From contig JAYMNP010000001.1 in the NCBI GenBank assembly GCA_036941025.1, positions 310,001-374,000 of the forward strand: a stretch of 64,000 nucleotides of DNA. The letters are read 5' to 3'. Of the stretch, positions 25,551 through 35,680 are shown one piece after another (the stretch's first letter is position 1; the number at the start of each line of letters is the position of its first letter). A program made the position numbers and the translations under genes. The notes under the pieces were generated by a model that searched no databases, was not told the origin of the DNA, and saw only the letters and a list, made by a program, of their open reading frames with translations. Source of the DNA: Lachnospiraceae bacterium JLR.KK002 (GTDB lineage Bacteria > Bacillota > Clostridia > Lachnospirales > Lachnospiraceae).

Positions 25551-27529
25551 TGGCAGAAGCAGGAAAAGCAGAAATGCATAAAAAGCAGGAAAACGTACGG
25601 AGCACAGGGCCTCAGCCAAAAGGGCCTGGGGGAAAAGGGCCGCGGGGGCCGAAACCGAAGATTAAGAATCCTGGAAAACTGTTTGCCAGGCTGATGAAGT
25701 ATATTTTTGCCAACTATAAATTTCACATTATCTTTGTGGCGGTGGGTATTCTTGTGGGGGTGTTTGCAAATGTGCAGGGCACTCTGTTCATGCAGACATT
25801 GATTGATGATTACGTTTTGCCTTTGATGGGCACAGAGCATCCGGATTTCGGCCCTCTGACGGCAGCCATCGGCCGGGTAGGTGTGATTTACGGTGTGGGG
25901 GCCCTTTTCACCTGGGCCTATAACCGGGTGATGGTAAAAGTGACTCAGGGAACGCTGCGCAGGCTCCGGGACGAGATGTTCACCCATATGGAAAGCCTGC
26001 CGATTAAATACTTTGACACCCATTCCCATGGAGATATCATGTCCGTATACACCAATGACATTGATACGCTGCGGCAGATGATCAGCCAGAGCCTGCCTCA
26101 GCTTTTATCCAGTATTATCATGGTGGTGAGCGTTCTGGCCAGCATGATGATTCTGAATGTACCCCTGACCGTTGTTACCCTTCTGATGGTGGCGGTCATG
26201 TTGTTTGCCACCAAAACATTTGCGGGAAAGAGCGGAAAATATTTCATTGCCCAGCAGAAGGATCTGGGAAAAGTCAACGGCTATATTGAAGAGATGATGG
26301 AAGGACAGAAAGTGGTAAAAGTATTCTGCCACGAGGAGGAGAGCAAAAAGCGCTTTCAGGATTTGAATGAGGAACTGTTTGCAAGCGCCAACAGTGCGAA
26401 TAAGTTTGCAAATATGCTGGGCCCTGTGAATCTGCAGCTTGGAAATATGAGTTATGTGGTCTGCGCTGTGGTGGGCGGAATTCTTGCTCTGAACCATACG
26501 GGCGGTTTTACACTGGGAGGACTTGCCAGTTTTCTGGCCTTTAACCGGAGCTTTAACATGCCCATTAACCAGGTGAGCCAGCAGTTAAACAGCGTAGTGA
26601 TGGCTCTGGCAGGAGCAGAGCGTGTATTTGCCCTGCTGGATGAAAAACCTGAGGCGGACAACGGATATGTAACGCTGGTCAATGCCAGAAAGGAAAACGG
26701 TGTTCTGACAGAGTCAGAGCAGCGGACCGGACTGTGGGCCTGGAAACATTTCCATCAGGCAGAAGGCACCACAGATTATATTGAACTGACCGGGGACGTG
26801 GTGTTTGATGATGTGGACTTCGGATATAATCCGGACAAAATCGTCCTCCACAACGTAAAAATGTTTGCAAATGCAGGACAGAAAATCGCATTTGTAGGTT
26901 CAACAGGAGCTGGAAAAACCACCATTACCAATCTGATTAACCGGTTCTATGATATTCAGGACGGAAAAATCCGGTACGACGGAATCAACATTAATAAAAT
27001 CAGAAAAGCAGACCTGCGGCGTTCTCTTGGAATTGTACTGCAGGATACCCATCTGTTTACCAACACGGTTATGGAAAATATCCGGTATGGGAAGCTGGAC
27101 GCCACGGACGAGGAAGTCATTGCCGCCGCAAAACTTGCCAATGCGGATAAATTTATACGCAGGCTGCCGGAAGGATATCACACCATGCTTACCGGAGACG
27201 GAGCCAATCTGAGCCAGGGACAGCGGCAGCTTCTGGCCATTGCCAGAGCAGCGGTGGCGGACCCGCCGGTACTGATTCTGGATGAAGCTACCAGCTCCAT
27301 TGATACCAGAACGGAACGTCTGGTACAGGACGGTATGGATAAACTGATGAAAGGCAGAACTACCTTTGTCATTGCCCACAGGCTTTCCACGGTGCGAAAC
27401 AGCGACTGTATTATGGTGCTGGAGCAGGGCAGGATTATTGAGCGGGGTACCCATGATGACCTGATTGCCCGGCAGGGCAGATATTATCAGCTCTACACAG
27501 GGAAAATGCCGGGACTGGCCGCAGAATAA
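25550..27529 (+). CDS. Heterodimeric multidrug ABC exporter, catalytic subunit
   Basis: 659 residues. A charged, Gly/Pro/Lys-rich N-terminal tail of about 45 residues (KGPGGKGPRGPKPK-like) precedes the six-helix domain. The nucleotide-binding domain has Walker A GSTGAGKTT, signature LSQGQRQ and Walker B LILDEATSSID with the catalytic glutamate. An insert of about 35 residues (near 380-420) separates the membrane domain from the NBD, typical of the longer partner in these pairs. It forms the exporter with the 583-residue protein upstream. Confidence 0.93.
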   Translation: MAEAGKAEMHKKQENVRSTGPQPKGPGGKGPRGPKPKIKNPGKLFARLMKYIFANYKFHIIFVAVGILVGVFANVQGTLFMQTLIDDYVLPLMGTEHPDFGPLTAAIGRVGVIYGVGALFTWAYNRVMVKVTQGTLRRLRDEMFTHMESLPIKYFDTHSHGDIMSVYTNDIDTLRQMISQSLPQLLSSIIMVVSVLASMMILNVPLTVVTLLMVAVMLFATKTFAGKSGKYFIAQQKDLGKVNGYIEEMMEGQKVVKVFCHEEESKKRFQDLNEELFASANSANKFANMLGPVNLQLGNMSYVVCAVVGGILALNHTGGFTLGGLASFLAFNRSFNMPINQVSQQLNSVVMALAGAERVFALLDEKPEADNGYVTLVNARKENGVLTESEQRTGLWAWKHFHQAEGTTDYIELTGDVVFDDVDFGYNPDKIVLHNVKMFANAGQKIAFVGSTGAGKTTITNLINRFYDIQDGKIRYDGININKIRKADLRRSLGIVLQDTHLFTNTVMENIRYGKLDATDEEVIAAAKLANADKFIRRLPEGYHTMLTGDGANLSQGQRQLLAIARAAVADPPVLILDEATSSIDTRTERLVQDGMDKLMKGRTTFVIAHRLSTVRNSDCIMVLEQGRIIERGTHDDLIARQGRYYQLYTGKMPGLAAE

Positions 27530-27561
27530 AAAGCTGGAAATTTCGGAAGAAGTGTAGTATA

Positions 27562-27706
27562 TTTACACTGAGTTTACACTGAGGAGGGACCCAACGGAGT
27601 TGGGAGGAGACCTGAGTGTGCAGAAACTGAGGAGGGACCCAACGGAGTTGGGAGGAGACCTGAGTGTGCAGAAACTGAGGAGGGACCCAACGGAGCTGGG
27701 AGGAGA
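27562..27706 (+). repeat. 48-bp tandem repeat ahead of a chemoreceptor gene
   Basis: An 11-bp direct repeat TTTACACTGAG (27562-27572, 27573-27583) runs into 48-bp units at 27578-27625 and 27626-27673 and a partial third (27674-27706). Each unit carries GAGGAGGGA, GGGAGGAG and a small stem CCCAAC-GGA-GTTGGG; the third has a C that weakens the stem. The last GGAGG is the ribosome binding site of the chemoreceptor at 27713, so the array duplicates ribosome-binding and hairpin sequences. A reading frame running through the array is not considered a gene. Confidence 0.9.
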
Positions 27707-27712
27707 AGAAAA

Positions 27713-29023
27713 ATGCAGAAGACAGAGAAAAGCAGAAAACTGCTGGGAGCTGCCCTTGGCGTGGCGGTCATGCTTATTTTGATTATCGGAGGAAGCTCCG
27801 TGGGCATTCTTCAGCTTGTTTCAAATGGAAAAATGTCCGTTTTTGACGGAATGGTGGCACTGGTTGTTGTTGACATTATTATTCTGGCAATTGTACTGGC
27901 GGCGGGAAAGAGGCTGTTTGACAGGATACATATTATTGTGGGGAATCTTGGCAGGATTGCGGACGGAAGCCTGACGCTGGAAGATAACAGGCTGGCAGAG
28001 TGGAGAGATGAGCTGGGAGAAATGGTACGCTCCATGAATTCTCTGGTGGTGTCTTTTGCACAACTGATTACCAGTGTGAATAATGCCACAGATTCGCTGA
28101 CGGAAGTTTCGGAAGATTTTAACGATTCTTTTCGGAATCTGGCTGCCGCTATGGAAATAGTGGACAGAGAAGTGGGTTCCATCGGAGGAAATACAGCTTC
28201 CCAGGCAGAGCGGACACAGGATATCAGTATACAGATTACGGAGATGAGCCATGCCATTGACGTGATTGCAGAAAATGTGGGAATGCTCACCAGAAGCGCG
28301 GATACCATGAAAAACTGCAGTGAGACTGCCGAGAAAATTATGGGAGATCTGGTTTCTATCAATCAGACCAGCAGTCAGGCCATTTCAGAGGTAAGAGCTC
28401 AGACAGCTGTGACGAATCAGTCAGCCATGCAGATTCGCACCGTTACGGAGATTATTGCCGGAATTTCCAGTCAGACCAATCTTCTGGCATTGAATGCCAG
28501 TATTGAAGCGGCAAGAGCCGGAGAACAGGGCAGAGGATTTGCGGTGGTGGCAGAGGAAATCCGTACGCTGGCAGACCAGTCCGGAGAATCTTCAGAACAG
28601 ATTAATAATATAGTAAATGAACTGATTCAGAATTCCAATGTGAGTGTGGATATTACACAGAAAGTTGCCGAAGCCTTTCAGAGACAGACGGAGAAAATTC
28701 AGGAGACAAAAGGAATTTTCACATCGCTGAACCATGAAATTGAGCAGGTAGGAGACTCCATCGGCGGAATTGCCTCAGAAGTAACGGGACTGAAAACTTC
28801 CAAAGATACCATAGAGGACGGCGCAGCCACATTGACAGAGACGGCGGAAGCCAATACCAGGAGCGCTCAGGATACTCTGGAATCCATGGAAGAATTTAAG
28901 GAAATCGTGGAAAAATGCAAATCATCCACGGAACAGATACAGACTGTATCCGGGGAACTGATTGAAAATATCCATAAATTTGATATCAGAAAATTAAAAG
29001 AAGAAGTCCGGGAAATTTTATAA
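27713..29023 (+). CDS. Methyl-accepting chemotaxis protein without a sensor domain
   Basis: 436 residues. Two N-terminal membrane helices (about 13-35 and 45-62) are joined by only a short loop, so there is no extracellular ligand domain; a HAMP-like linker follows. The signalling hairpin [20 protein letters not shown] lies near residue 255, flanked by coiled coil. It signals to CheA/CheW, possibly sensing membrane state, redox or a cytoplasmic cue. No che genes are near. The start is set by the last GGAGG of the tandem repeat. Confidence 0.92.
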   Translation: MQKTEKSRKLLGAALGVAVMLILIIGGSSVGILQLVSNGKMSVFDGMVALVVVDIIILAIVLAAGKRLFDRIHIIVGNLGRIADGSLTLEDNRLAEWRDELGEMVRSMNSLVVSFAQLITSVNNATDSLTEVSEDFNDSFRNLAAAMEIVDREVGSIGGNTASQAERTQDISIQITEMSHAIDVIAENVGMLTRSADTMKNCSETAEKIMGDLVSINQTSSQAISEVRAQTAVTNQSAMQIRTVTEIIAGISSQTNLLALNASIEAARAGEQGRGFAVVAEEIRTLADQSGESSEQINNIVNELIQNSNVSVDITQKVAEAFQRQTEKIQETKGIFTSLNHEIEQVGDSIGGIASEVTGLKTSKDTIEDGAATLTETAEANTRSAQDTLESMEEFKEIVEKCKSSTEQIQTVSGELIENIHKFDIRKLKEEVREIL

Positions 29024-29065
29024 TTCCCTGCCGGAGCAGGAAAAGGACCGGAACATAAGAAAGAC

Positions 29066-29103
29066 CCCCGCTCGCACGGAACTATGTGAGCGGGGTTTTC
29101 TTA
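29066..29103 (+). terminator. Intrinsic terminator after the chemoreceptor
   Basis: CCCCGCTCGCAC (29066-29077) pairs with GTGAGCGGGG (29086-29095) with one bulged G, followed by TTTTCTT. The T-tract leads straight into palindromic copy B. Confidence 0.85.
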
Positions 29104-29164
29104 TCTTATAGGAAACACCGTGTTACTGTGAAGTACTAAAGTGTATGGATTTCCTATAAGATAA
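29101..29164. repeat. Dispersed palindromic element, copy B
   Basis: Perfect 15-bp arms TTATCTTATAGGAAA (29101-29115) and its complement (29150-29164), with a 34-bp interior unlike that of copies A and D. The left arm begins in the T-tract of the preceding terminator. The rest of 29165-29302 holds a possible TATAAT box at 29217-29222 without a clear -35. Confidence 0.85.
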
Positions 29165-29302
29165 AACTCTTCCGTCAGCAAAATAAAATGCAACATTCTG
29201 GCAGGAAAAGGACTCTTATAATATAAATGGAGAAATGAAAGAGATATGTACATAGATTAGATAAATCCGGATATCCGATTCACTTCAGGAGGGAGGCTCC
29301 AT

Positions 29303-29779
29303 ATGGAAGAATTTATGCGGTGTTATGAAAAAGTCTATCCGCAGATGTACCGAACAGCCTGGCTTTATCTGCAGAACCGGCAGGAAGCAGAAGACGCAGT
29401 GCAGGACGCGGTACTGGCTGCGTATGAAAAATATGATCAGCTCAGGGACAGAGAAAAATTCGGGCCCTGGATTATGCAGATTCTGGTAAATCGCTGCAGG
29501 AGAAGGAGTAAAACCTGGTTTCGCAGGGAGGAACGTATGGAGGATATTTCTTCCGCACAGGAAAAATCCCTGTCCGTAGAACCGGATTTTGCCACGGCGT
29601 CTGCAGTGAAACAGGTTTTTTGGGAGTTGAAAGAGGAGGAACGGTTTGTGGTGGCTTTATCCGTGTTTGGCGGATATACCAGCGAGGAAATTGCGGGCAT
29701 TCTGGGAAAGAACCACAGTACCGTCCGCTCCGGGTACCGGAGGGCGCTCCAAAAAATGAGAAAGAAGCTGGAGGTGTAA
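29303..29779 (+). CDS. ECF-type RNA polymerase sigma factor
   Basis: 158 residues. Region 2 (AEDAVQDAVLAAYEKY, then FGPWIMQILVNRCRR) and region 4 (YTSEEIAGILGKNHSTVRSG) are both clear and nothing else is present, as in ECF sigma factors. It would direct polymerase to stress or envelope genes. The start at 29303 has GGAGGGAGG upstream. The stop is 2 bp before the start of the beta-propeller membrane protein, the usual slot for an anti-sigma factor. Confidence 0.92.
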   Translation: MEEFMRCYEKVYPQMYRTAWLYLQNRQEAEDAVQDAVLAAYEKYDQLRDREKFGPWIMQILVNRCRRRSKTWFRREERMEDISSAQEKSLSVEPDFATASAVKQVFWELKEEERFVVALSVFGGYTSEEIAGILGKNHSTVRSGYRRALQKMRKKLEV

Positions 29780-29781
29780 GG

Positions 29782-32007
29782 ATGGGCAGACAGGAGAATA
29801 AGGAGACATGGACAGAAGAAACCATAAGGGAATATCTGAGAAAATCTGCAGAGGCAGAGGAGATACCGGAAAGCCTGAAGCCGGACCGGATGGAAGCCTG
29901 GCTGAAGGAAAATACAGAAAAGAACAGGAGGGAAGCTATGGACAATAAGAGAAAAGAAGACAGCGGCAGGAAGAAAAGTTACCGCGGATGGTGGTGCGGC
30001 ACAGCAGCAGTTGCAGCCTGCATGGCAATCGTTCTGTTTGCAGCAGGGCGTTCCATAGACCTGGACGGAGAATTTGATTCAGAAACAGCCTCCGAAAGGC
30101 CCCGGACAGAAGAAAAGAGCGGGAAAGAAACAACCTTTGAGAAAGTCACGGCAGACAAAGGAGAACTGACAGAGGGTACCACTTATCAGGAGCTGTATCA
30201 GGCTTTTTCAGAAGTGTGGGAAGAACAGGAATCCATGGAACTGGTGACAGACGAGAGAGCCATGGATACCGCCGGAGAGGAAAGCGCTGTTTTTTCAGAG
30301 GGAAAAGCGGCCGCGGAAGAAGAAGTGACGGAAGATGGGGCCGCAGATACCGGCGCTCAGGAGGATTCCGGTGAAAATATGTATGGGAAGACCAATCAGC
30401 AGGAAGCGGATGTGGAGGAAGCAGATATTATTAAAAATGACGGAAGATATCTCTATCAGGTGATTGCCCGGAATGGAAAATCCTCCGTTCAGATTGCAGA
30501 CACGGAGGGCGGACTGAAAGAAACCGCGGAAGTGGGAAGTTTTGACAATGAAATCAGCAACATTTATGTGTGGAAAGACAGTCTGGTTGTGATTGAAACC
30601 GGATGGGTGAGCGAAGCTGTTTCAGAGCAGGACCAGGCAGACACTGACAGCAATTTTCTGGATACCATGAAACAGGCGGTGGCAAATCTGTTCAGCTCAG
30701 AGAAAGAGGAACCATACCGGGAAACATCCTACAGTAAAATCCATGTATATGATATCAAAGACCGGACGAAGCCGGAGGAATACCATACTTTTACCATAAA
30801 GGGGAACTACCGGGAATCCAGAATTTCAGACGGATATCTTTATTTTTTCACTCAATGCAATACTTACAGGCCCCGGCTGGAGCAGGATTACGGAGCCTAC
30901 GTTCCTGAAGTGGACGGAAAGACCCTTTCCGCAGATAAAATTTATCTGCCGGAGGAGACAGATACCGCCTCTTATCTGGTTATGGCTTCCATTAATATGG
31001 AACAGCCGGATGCATTTACGGATACGGCCGCCGTTGTGACTGCTGCGGATAAATTTTATGTGAGCCGGAACAACATTTATATAACAGACCGGAAGTATGT
31101 GGAGTACGGTCAGCAGGGCCCCCAGAGCGACAGTACCAGAATCTACCGCTTTTCTTACCAGGACGGGAAGATGAAAAAGGAGGCGGAAGGCACGGTAAAA
31201 GGAACGCTGCGGGATGATATGGCCATGAATGAATATCAGGGTTACCTGCGGATGGTGACCACGGTGGAATCTCAGAATGTGCAGGAAATAAAGGATGACA
31301 TTACCGGAGAAGTGCTGGGATATGACGGAATGGATGCGGCGACCACCAACAGCCTCTATGTGCTGGATGACAAACTGAATGTTGCCGGGAAAATTGAAAA
31401 TCTGGCGAAAGATGAACTGGTCTATTCCGCCCGGTTTATGGGAGATACAGGATATTTTGTAACATTCCGGCAGACGGACCCTCTGTTTTCCGTGGATTTG
31501 TCCGACCCGAAACAGCCAAAGATTCTGGGTGAACTGAAAATCAGCGGATTTTCCGAATACCTGCATTTCTACGGGGAAAACCTTCTTCTGGGAATCGGTA
31601 TGGAAGCAGATGAAAATACAGGAGTTACGGATGGGCTGAAGCTGTCCATGTTTGATATTTCCAATCCCTCTGATGTAAAGGAACAGTCCAGACTTCATCT
31701 GTCCGGTTATGATTATGCCCAGGCACTGTACGAATACAAAGCAGTTCTGATTGACACAGAGAAAAACATATTCGGATTCCAGGCAGAAGGTTACCGGGAA
31801 GAAGAAAAGAACAGCTATCTGCTGTATTCCTTTGAGAACGGAGCGTTTAAAGAGATTATGAATATTGACTGCAGCGACATGGATGTTTACTCCTGGAGGG
31901 TGCGGGGCACTTATATCGGAGACTGTTTTTATCTGATGTGCGGAAACGGAAGGATAGAAGGTTACAGTCTGACAGACGGAAGCAAAGTGACGGAACTGGT
32001 TCCGTGA
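29782..32007 (+). CDS. Membrane-anchored beta-propeller protein, probable anti-sigma partner
   Basis: 741 residues from ATG 29782, with GGAGGTG upstream. Residues 1-65 are cytoplasmic and charged (TIREYLRKSAEAEEIPESLK), then one membrane helix (TAAVAACMAIVLFAAG, about 73-90), a long acidic linker, and from about residue 210 a C-terminal beta-propeller domain recognised from EADIIKNDGRYLYQV (the Beta_propel family) and repeated beta-strand patterns. A cytoplasmic tail coupled to an extracellular sensor, directly after an ECF sigma gene, suggests an anti-sigma regulator. No zinc-binding anti-sigma motif is seen, so that role is inference. Confidence 0.82.
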   Translation: MGRQENKETWTEETIREYLRKSAEAEEIPESLKPDRMEAWLKENTEKNRREAMDNKRKEDSGRKKSYRGWWCGTAAVAACMAIVLFAAGRSIDLDGEFDSETASERPRTEEKSGKETTFEKVTADKGELTEGTTYQELYQAFSEVWEEQESMELVTDERAMDTAGEESAVFSEGKAAAEEEVTEDGAADTGAQEDSGENMYGKTNQQEADVEEADIIKNDGRYLYQVIARNGKSSVQIADTEGGLKETAEVGSFDNEISNIYVWKDSLVVIETGWVSEAVSEQDQADTDSNFLDTMKQAVANLFSSEKEEPYRETSYSKIHVYDIKDRTKPEEYHTFTIKGNYRESRISDGYLYFFTQCNTYRPRLEQDYGAYVPEVDGKTLSADKIYLPEETDTASYLVMASINMEQPDAFTDTAAVVTAADKFYVSRNNIYITDRKYVEYGQQGPQSDSTRIYRFSYQDGKMKKEAEGTVKGTLRDDMAMNEYQGYLRMVTTVESQNVQEIKDDITGEVLGYDGMDAATTNSLYVLDDKLNVAGKIENLAKDELVYSARFMGDTGYFVTFRQTDPLFSVDLSDPKQPKILGELKISGFSEYLHFYGENLLLGIGMEADENTGVTDGLKLSMFDISNPSDVKEQSRLHLSGYDYAQALYEYKAVLIDTEKNIFGFQAEGYREEEKNSYLLYSFENGAFKEIMNIDCSDMDVYSWRVRGTYIGDCFYLMCGNGRIEGYSLTDGSKVTELVP

Positions 32008-32047
32008 ACAGAATAAAGTGAGATGGTATACGCTGACGTGCCGGACT

Positions 32048-32070
32048 GCCAGGTGCCGGTGGCACCTGGC
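32048..32070. repeat. Short GC-rich palindrome, second repeat family
   Basis: GCCAGGTGCC (32048-32057), loop GGT, GGCACCTGGC (32061-32070), with outer arms GCCGG/CCGGC. The same CAGGTGCC/GGCACCTG core recurs at 44283-44301. It sits between two convergent genes and may act as a terminator, though no T-run follows. Confidence 0.7.
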
Positions 32071-32154
32071 AACGGCCGGCAGAACGTGCAGAAGACCCTG
32101 CGCATAATTCCGGCAATTGAATCCGTACAGGACATTTTGTTTTACCATAAAGCG

Positions 32155-32955
32155 TTAAAGTTTGTAAAATTCAGGCTTCCGGTTCCGGAAAACCGTATAA
32201 TATGCAAAGCCTGCCTGTTTTAACAGTTCAGGTACTTTTGAAAATTCGTATGCTACATCTGAAGGTTTGTGAGCATCCGCACCGATGGTGATAAGTTCTC
32301 CGCCCAGTTCCCGATAACGCCGCAGCACGCATTCTGCGGGGTTGGGATGGCCGAGCCCGTACCGGAAGCCGGCGGTGTTGATCTCAATTCCTTTGCCTTT
32401 TTCAACCAGAGTGCGCAGGATTTCGTCCAGCACATCGGAGAACTTGTCATAGCAGTAGTACCGGTTTTTATTGGGGCCGTACCGTACCACGTAATCAATG
32501 TGCCCATATACGTCAAAGCAGTCGAATACAGCCAGATTTTCCAGAATGGATTCAAAATATTCCCGGTAGGCCTCATCCTCCGTTTTACCCGTGTAATATT
32601 CCGGATAGTAAGGGTCCTGGCCGTGAACCACATGGGAAGAGCCAATGACAAAATCAAAGGGATGTTCCTCAATAATTCCGGGAAGAACGTCCTTAAGATG
32701 GGGCTGCAGTCCGATTTCGATTCCCGTACAGACGGGGAATTTATTCAGAAATTCTGCCTGAACTGCCTGCATTTCCTTAAAATATGCGGGAATGTCCAGC
32801 ATGAAACGTTCAGGAGAACTGTCATAGCCGATATCCAGGTGGTCCGTAAAGCAGATTCCGTCCACGCCGGCCTTCATGGAAGCACGAACCATCTCGTGAG
32901 TGTCCGCCTGGCTGTCAGTGGAAAAATGTGTGTGCATGTGTGTATCCCAAAGCAT
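32155..32955 (-). CDS. PHP-domain phosphatase, histidinol-phosphatase-like
   Basis: 266 residues. Start at 32955 was chosen because AGGAGG lies 6-7 bp upstream on the minus strand and the HxH motif then begins the protein (LWDTHMHTHFSTDS). Other PHP metal ligands are in FTDHLD, GIEIGL, SSHVVHGQ, VYGHIDYV and GADAHKPSDV. PHP phosphatases of this HisJ-like type dephosphorylate histidinol phosphate or related monophosphates. No his genes are nearby, so the true substrate is open. Confidence 0.88.
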   Translation of the reverse strand: MLWDTHMHTHFSTDSQADTHEMVRASMKAGVDGICFTDHLDIGYDSSPERFMLDIPAYFKEMQAVQAEFLNKFPVCTGIEIGLQPHLKDVLPGIIEEHPFDFVIGSSHVVHGQDPYYPEYYTGKTEDEAYREYFESILENLAVFDCFDVYGHIDYVVRYGPNKNRYYCYDKFSDVLDEILRTLVEKGKGIEINTAGFRYGLGHPNPAECVLRRYRELGGELITIGADAHKPSDVAYEFSKVPELLKQAGFAYYTVFRNRKPEFYKL

Positions 32956-33110
32956 GAAAAACCTCCTTGCCATGTTTGTTAATCTTTTAACAGAATAATA
33001 GTCTACATTTTCAGGATTGTCAAAATGGAAATGAATTTTTTTGACGAAAATGAGAAAGTGTACAAATAAAATTTTATTGCGAAAACAGGTGAACAAAGTT
33101 GAAAAAGCCC

Positions 33111-33139
33111 TTGAATTTTTCCTGGATATTAGTTAAAAT
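33111..33139 (+). promoter_or_regulatory. Probable gap promoter
   Basis: TTGAAT (33111-33116), 17-bp spacer, TAAAAT (33134-33139), about 60 bp upstream of the GAPDH start. The divergent PHP gene begins at 32955, so the 250-bp gap serves both genes. Confidence 0.65.
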
Positions 33140-33202
33140 ATAAGCAAGTTGGGTATTATATCCAAGCAAAAACAAATTCATTCAAAATTAGGAGGAATTA
33201 TC

Positions 33203-34219
33203 ATGTCAGTAAGAGTAGCAATCAATGGTTTCGGACGTATCGGCCGTCTTGCATTCAGACAGATGTTTGGTGCAGAGGGATACGAAGTAGTAGCAATCAA
33301 CGATTTAACAAGTCCCAAAATGTTGGCTCACCTGTTAAAGTATGATTCATCTCAGGGCAAATATGCATTGGCAGACAAGGTTACTGCCGGTGAAGATTCC
33401 ATTACTGTTGATGGAAAAGAAATCAAGATCTACGCTTTCCCGGATGCAAATAACTGCCCATGGGGAGACTTAAAGGTAGACGTTGTTCTGGAGTGTTCCG
33501 GATTCTACACCTCCAAAGACAAAGCACAGGCTCACATCAACGCAGGCGCTCGTAAAGTTGTTATCTCTGCTCCGGCAGGAAACGACCTTCCTACAATTGT
33601 TTTCAATACAAACCATGAGACATTAAAAGCAGAAGATACTATCATTTCCGCAGCATCCTGTACCACAAACTGTCTGGCACCGATGGCTGACGCTCTGAAC
33701 AAATATGCAGCAATCCAGTCCGGTATTATGTGTACCATCCACGCTTACACAGGCGACCAGATGACTCTGGACGGACCGCAGAGAAAAGGCGATCTGAGAA
33801 GATCCCGTGCAGCTGCAGTTAATATCGTTCCTAACAGCACAGGCGCTGCAAAAGCAATCGGCCTTGTTATTCCGGAATTAAACGGAAAATTAATCGGTTC
33901 CGCACAGCGTGTTCCGACTCCTACAGGTTCCACCACTATCCTGACAGCAGTTGTTAAGGGCAATGATGTAACTGTAGACGGAATCAATGCAGCTATGAAA
34001 GCAGCAGCAAACGAGTCCTTCGGATACAACGAAGATGAAATCGTATCCAGCGATATCGTAGGAATGAGATTCGGCTCCTTATTTGACGCTACACAGACCA
34101 TGGTTTCCAAAGTTTCCGATGATTTATTTGAAGTACAGGTTGTTTCCTGGTATGACAACGAGAACAGCTACACAAGCCAGATGGTTCGTACAATCAAATA
34201 TTTCAGTGAATTAGCATAA
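33203..34219 (+). CDS. gap: Glyceraldehyde-3-phosphate dehydrogenase
   Basis: 338 residues from ATG 33203, with AGGAGGA 7 bp upstream. It oxidises glyceraldehyde 3-phosphate with NAD and phosphate to 1,3-bisphosphoglycerate. NAD fold NGFGRIGRL, catalytic cysteine in [10 protein letters not shown] near residue 155, and [13 protein letters not shown] at the end are all present. It is first of a gap-pgk-tpiA run, but a terminator separates it from pgk. Codon use (CGT, GGT, AAA) is visibly more biased than in neighbours, in keeping with high expression. Confidence 0.97.
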   Translation: MSVRVAINGFGRIGRLAFRQMFGAEGYEVVAINDLTSPKMLAHLLKYDSSQGKYALADKVTAGEDSITVDGKEIKIYAFPDANNCPWGDLKVDVVLECSGFYTSKDKAQAHINAGARKVVISAPAGNDLPTIVFNTNHETLKAEDTIISAASCTTNCLAPMADALNKYAAIQSGIMCTIHAYTGDQMTLDGPQRKGDLRRSRAAAVNIVPNSTGAAKAIGLVIPELNGKLIGSAQRVPTPTGSTTILTAVVKGNDVTVDGINAAMKAAANESFGYNEDEIVSSDIVGMRFGSLFDATQTMVSKVSDDLFEVQVVSWYDNENSYTSQMVRTIKYFSELA

Positions 34220-34295
34220 TAGAAATAATTACTGCAGAGGACAGGCCGCCTTTTTCAGGGACAGGCTGTGCAGAATGCAGATAAGGCTCAGAAAG

Positions 34296-34326
34296 GGTCC
34301 GGTCTTTTAAGGACCGGGCCTTTTTT
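34296..34326 (+). terminator. Intrinsic terminator after gap
   Basis: GGTCCGGTC (34296-34304) pairs with GACCGGGCC (34312-34320; one G-T pair), then six T. The T-tract is shared with the left arm of palindromic copy C. Confidence 0.88.
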
Positions 34327-34367
34327 CTCTTACAGGAAATTCTTTCGGATTTCCTGTAAGAGAAAAA
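34322..34367. repeat. Dispersed palindromic element, copy C (short form)
   Basis: Perfect 19-bp arms (34322-34340, 34349-34367; core CTCTTACAGGAAAT) with only an 8-bp loop, lacking the TCACGC interior of copies A and D. It is followed by TTATGCGCACTCG, the same flank as copy D. The left arm consists partly of the gap terminator's T-run. Confidence 0.88.
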
Positions 34368-34420
34368 CAATTATGCGCACTCGTGCAATAAGATAATAAC
34401 GAATCAGGAGGAATTTGATT

Positions 34421-35629
34421 ATGTCTTTAAATAAAGTATCCGTAGATGATATCAATGTAAAGGGCAAACGTGTTCTTTGCAGATGCGATTTTAACGTACC
34501 TTTAAAAGAGGGAAAAATTACGGACGAGAACCGTCTGGTAGCAGCCCTTCCCACCATTAAGAAACTGATTGCCGACGGCGGCAAAGTAATTCTCTGCTCT
34601 CATCTGGGCAAGCCCAAGGGAGAGCCGAAGCCGGAACTTTCACTGGCGCCGGTGGCAAAAAGGCTTTCTGAATTACTGGGACAGGAAGTGAAATTTGCAG
34701 CAGATCCTGAAGTAGTAGGGCCCAATGCAAAAGCAGCCGTAGAGGCTATGAAGGACGGGGAAGTTATTTTACTGGAGAACACCCGTTACCGTGCAGAGGA
34801 GACCAAAAACGGAGAAGCATTCTCCAAAGACCTGGCTTCCCTTTGCGATATTTTTGTAAATGATGCATTCGGAACCGCACACAGAGCACACTGTTCCAAC
34901 GTAGGTGTTTCCGAACTGGTTGAGACAGCAGCAGTTGGTTACTTAATGCAGAAGGAAATTGATTTCCTCGGAAATGCAGTGGAGAATCCCGTAAGACCGT
35001 TCGTTGCAATTCTGGGCGGCGCAAAAGTAGCAGACAAGCTGAATGTTATTTCCAATCTGCTGGAAAAATGCGATACTCTGATTATCGGCGGCGGAATGGC
35101 TTATACTTTCTTAAAAGCACAGGGCTATGAAATCGGTAAATCTCTGGTAGACGATACAAAGGTAGACTACTGTAAAGAAATGATTGCCAAAGCAGAAAAA
35201 CTTGGCAAAAAATTATTACTGCCGGTTGACTCCGCAACCATTGAAGAATTCCCGAATCCCATTGACGCACCGGTAGATGTGGTAATGTGTGATGCGGAAA
35301 ATATGCCTGCAGACCGGGAAGGCTGCGACATCGGACCGAAGACATCAGCTATGTTTGCAGACGCGGTAAAATCTGCAAAAACAGTTGTATGGAACGGGCC
35401 TATGGGCGTATTTGAAAACCCAACACTGGCAGAAGGTACTATTGCAGTGGCAAAGGCTCTGGCAGAGACAGACGCAACCACCATCATCGGCGGCGGCGAT
35501 TCTGCAGCAGCAGTAAACCAGCTGGGATTTGGCGATAAGATGAGCCATATTTCCACCGGAGGCGGAGCTTCTCTGGAATTCCTGGAAGGCAAAGAGCTTC
35601 CCGGCGTGGCAGCAGCAACTAATAAATAG
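34421..35629 (+). CDS. pgk: Phosphoglycerate kinase
   Basis: 402 residues from ATG 34421 (AGGAGG 9 bp upstream). It transfers phosphate from 1,3-bisphosphoglycerate to ADP. Family marks: [13 protein letters not shown] near residue 15, the substrate-site HLGKPKGEP, the hinge and nucleotide part with WNGPMGVFE, and GGGDSAAAV close to the C-terminus. It follows gap and precedes tpiA by 51 bp. Confidence 0.97.
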   Translation: MSLNKVSVDDINVKGKRVLCRCDFNVPLKEGKITDENRLVAALPTIKKLIADGGKVILCSHLGKPKGEPKPELSLAPVAKRLSELLGQEVKFAADPEVVGPNAKAAVEAMKDGEVILLENTRYRAEETKNGEAFSKDLASLCDIFVNDAFGTAHRAHCSNVGVSELVETAAVGYLMQKEIDFLGNAVENPVRPFVAILGGAKVADKLNVISNLLEKCDTLIIGGGMAYTFLKAQGYEIGKSLVDDTKVDYCKEMIAKAEKLGKKLLLPVDSATIEEFPNPIDAPVDVVMCDAENMPADREGCDIGPKTSAMFADAVKSAKTVVWNGPMGVFENPTLAEGTIAVAKALAETDATTIIGGGDSAAAVNQLGFGDKMSHISTGGGASLEFLEGKELPGVAAATNK

Positions 35630-35680
35630 GCCCAAAAGCAACTTCTATCATGTATCAGATAAAAGAAAGAGGATAAGATT

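Noticed and set aside
27578..27706. Tandem repeat as a CRISPR-like array
   Set aside because: The units are contiguous with no variable spacers and there are no cas genes.
27600..27782. Reading frame through the 48-bp tandem repeat
   Set aside because: The repeat unit is a multiple of three and creates an open frame by chance; the frame overlaps the chemoreceptor start and has no independent support.
32956..33096. 47-residue N-terminal extension of the PHP protein
   Set aside because: Upstream residues are A/T-rich leader sequence; AGGAGG points to the start at 32955, which puts the metal motif at the N-terminus as in the family.
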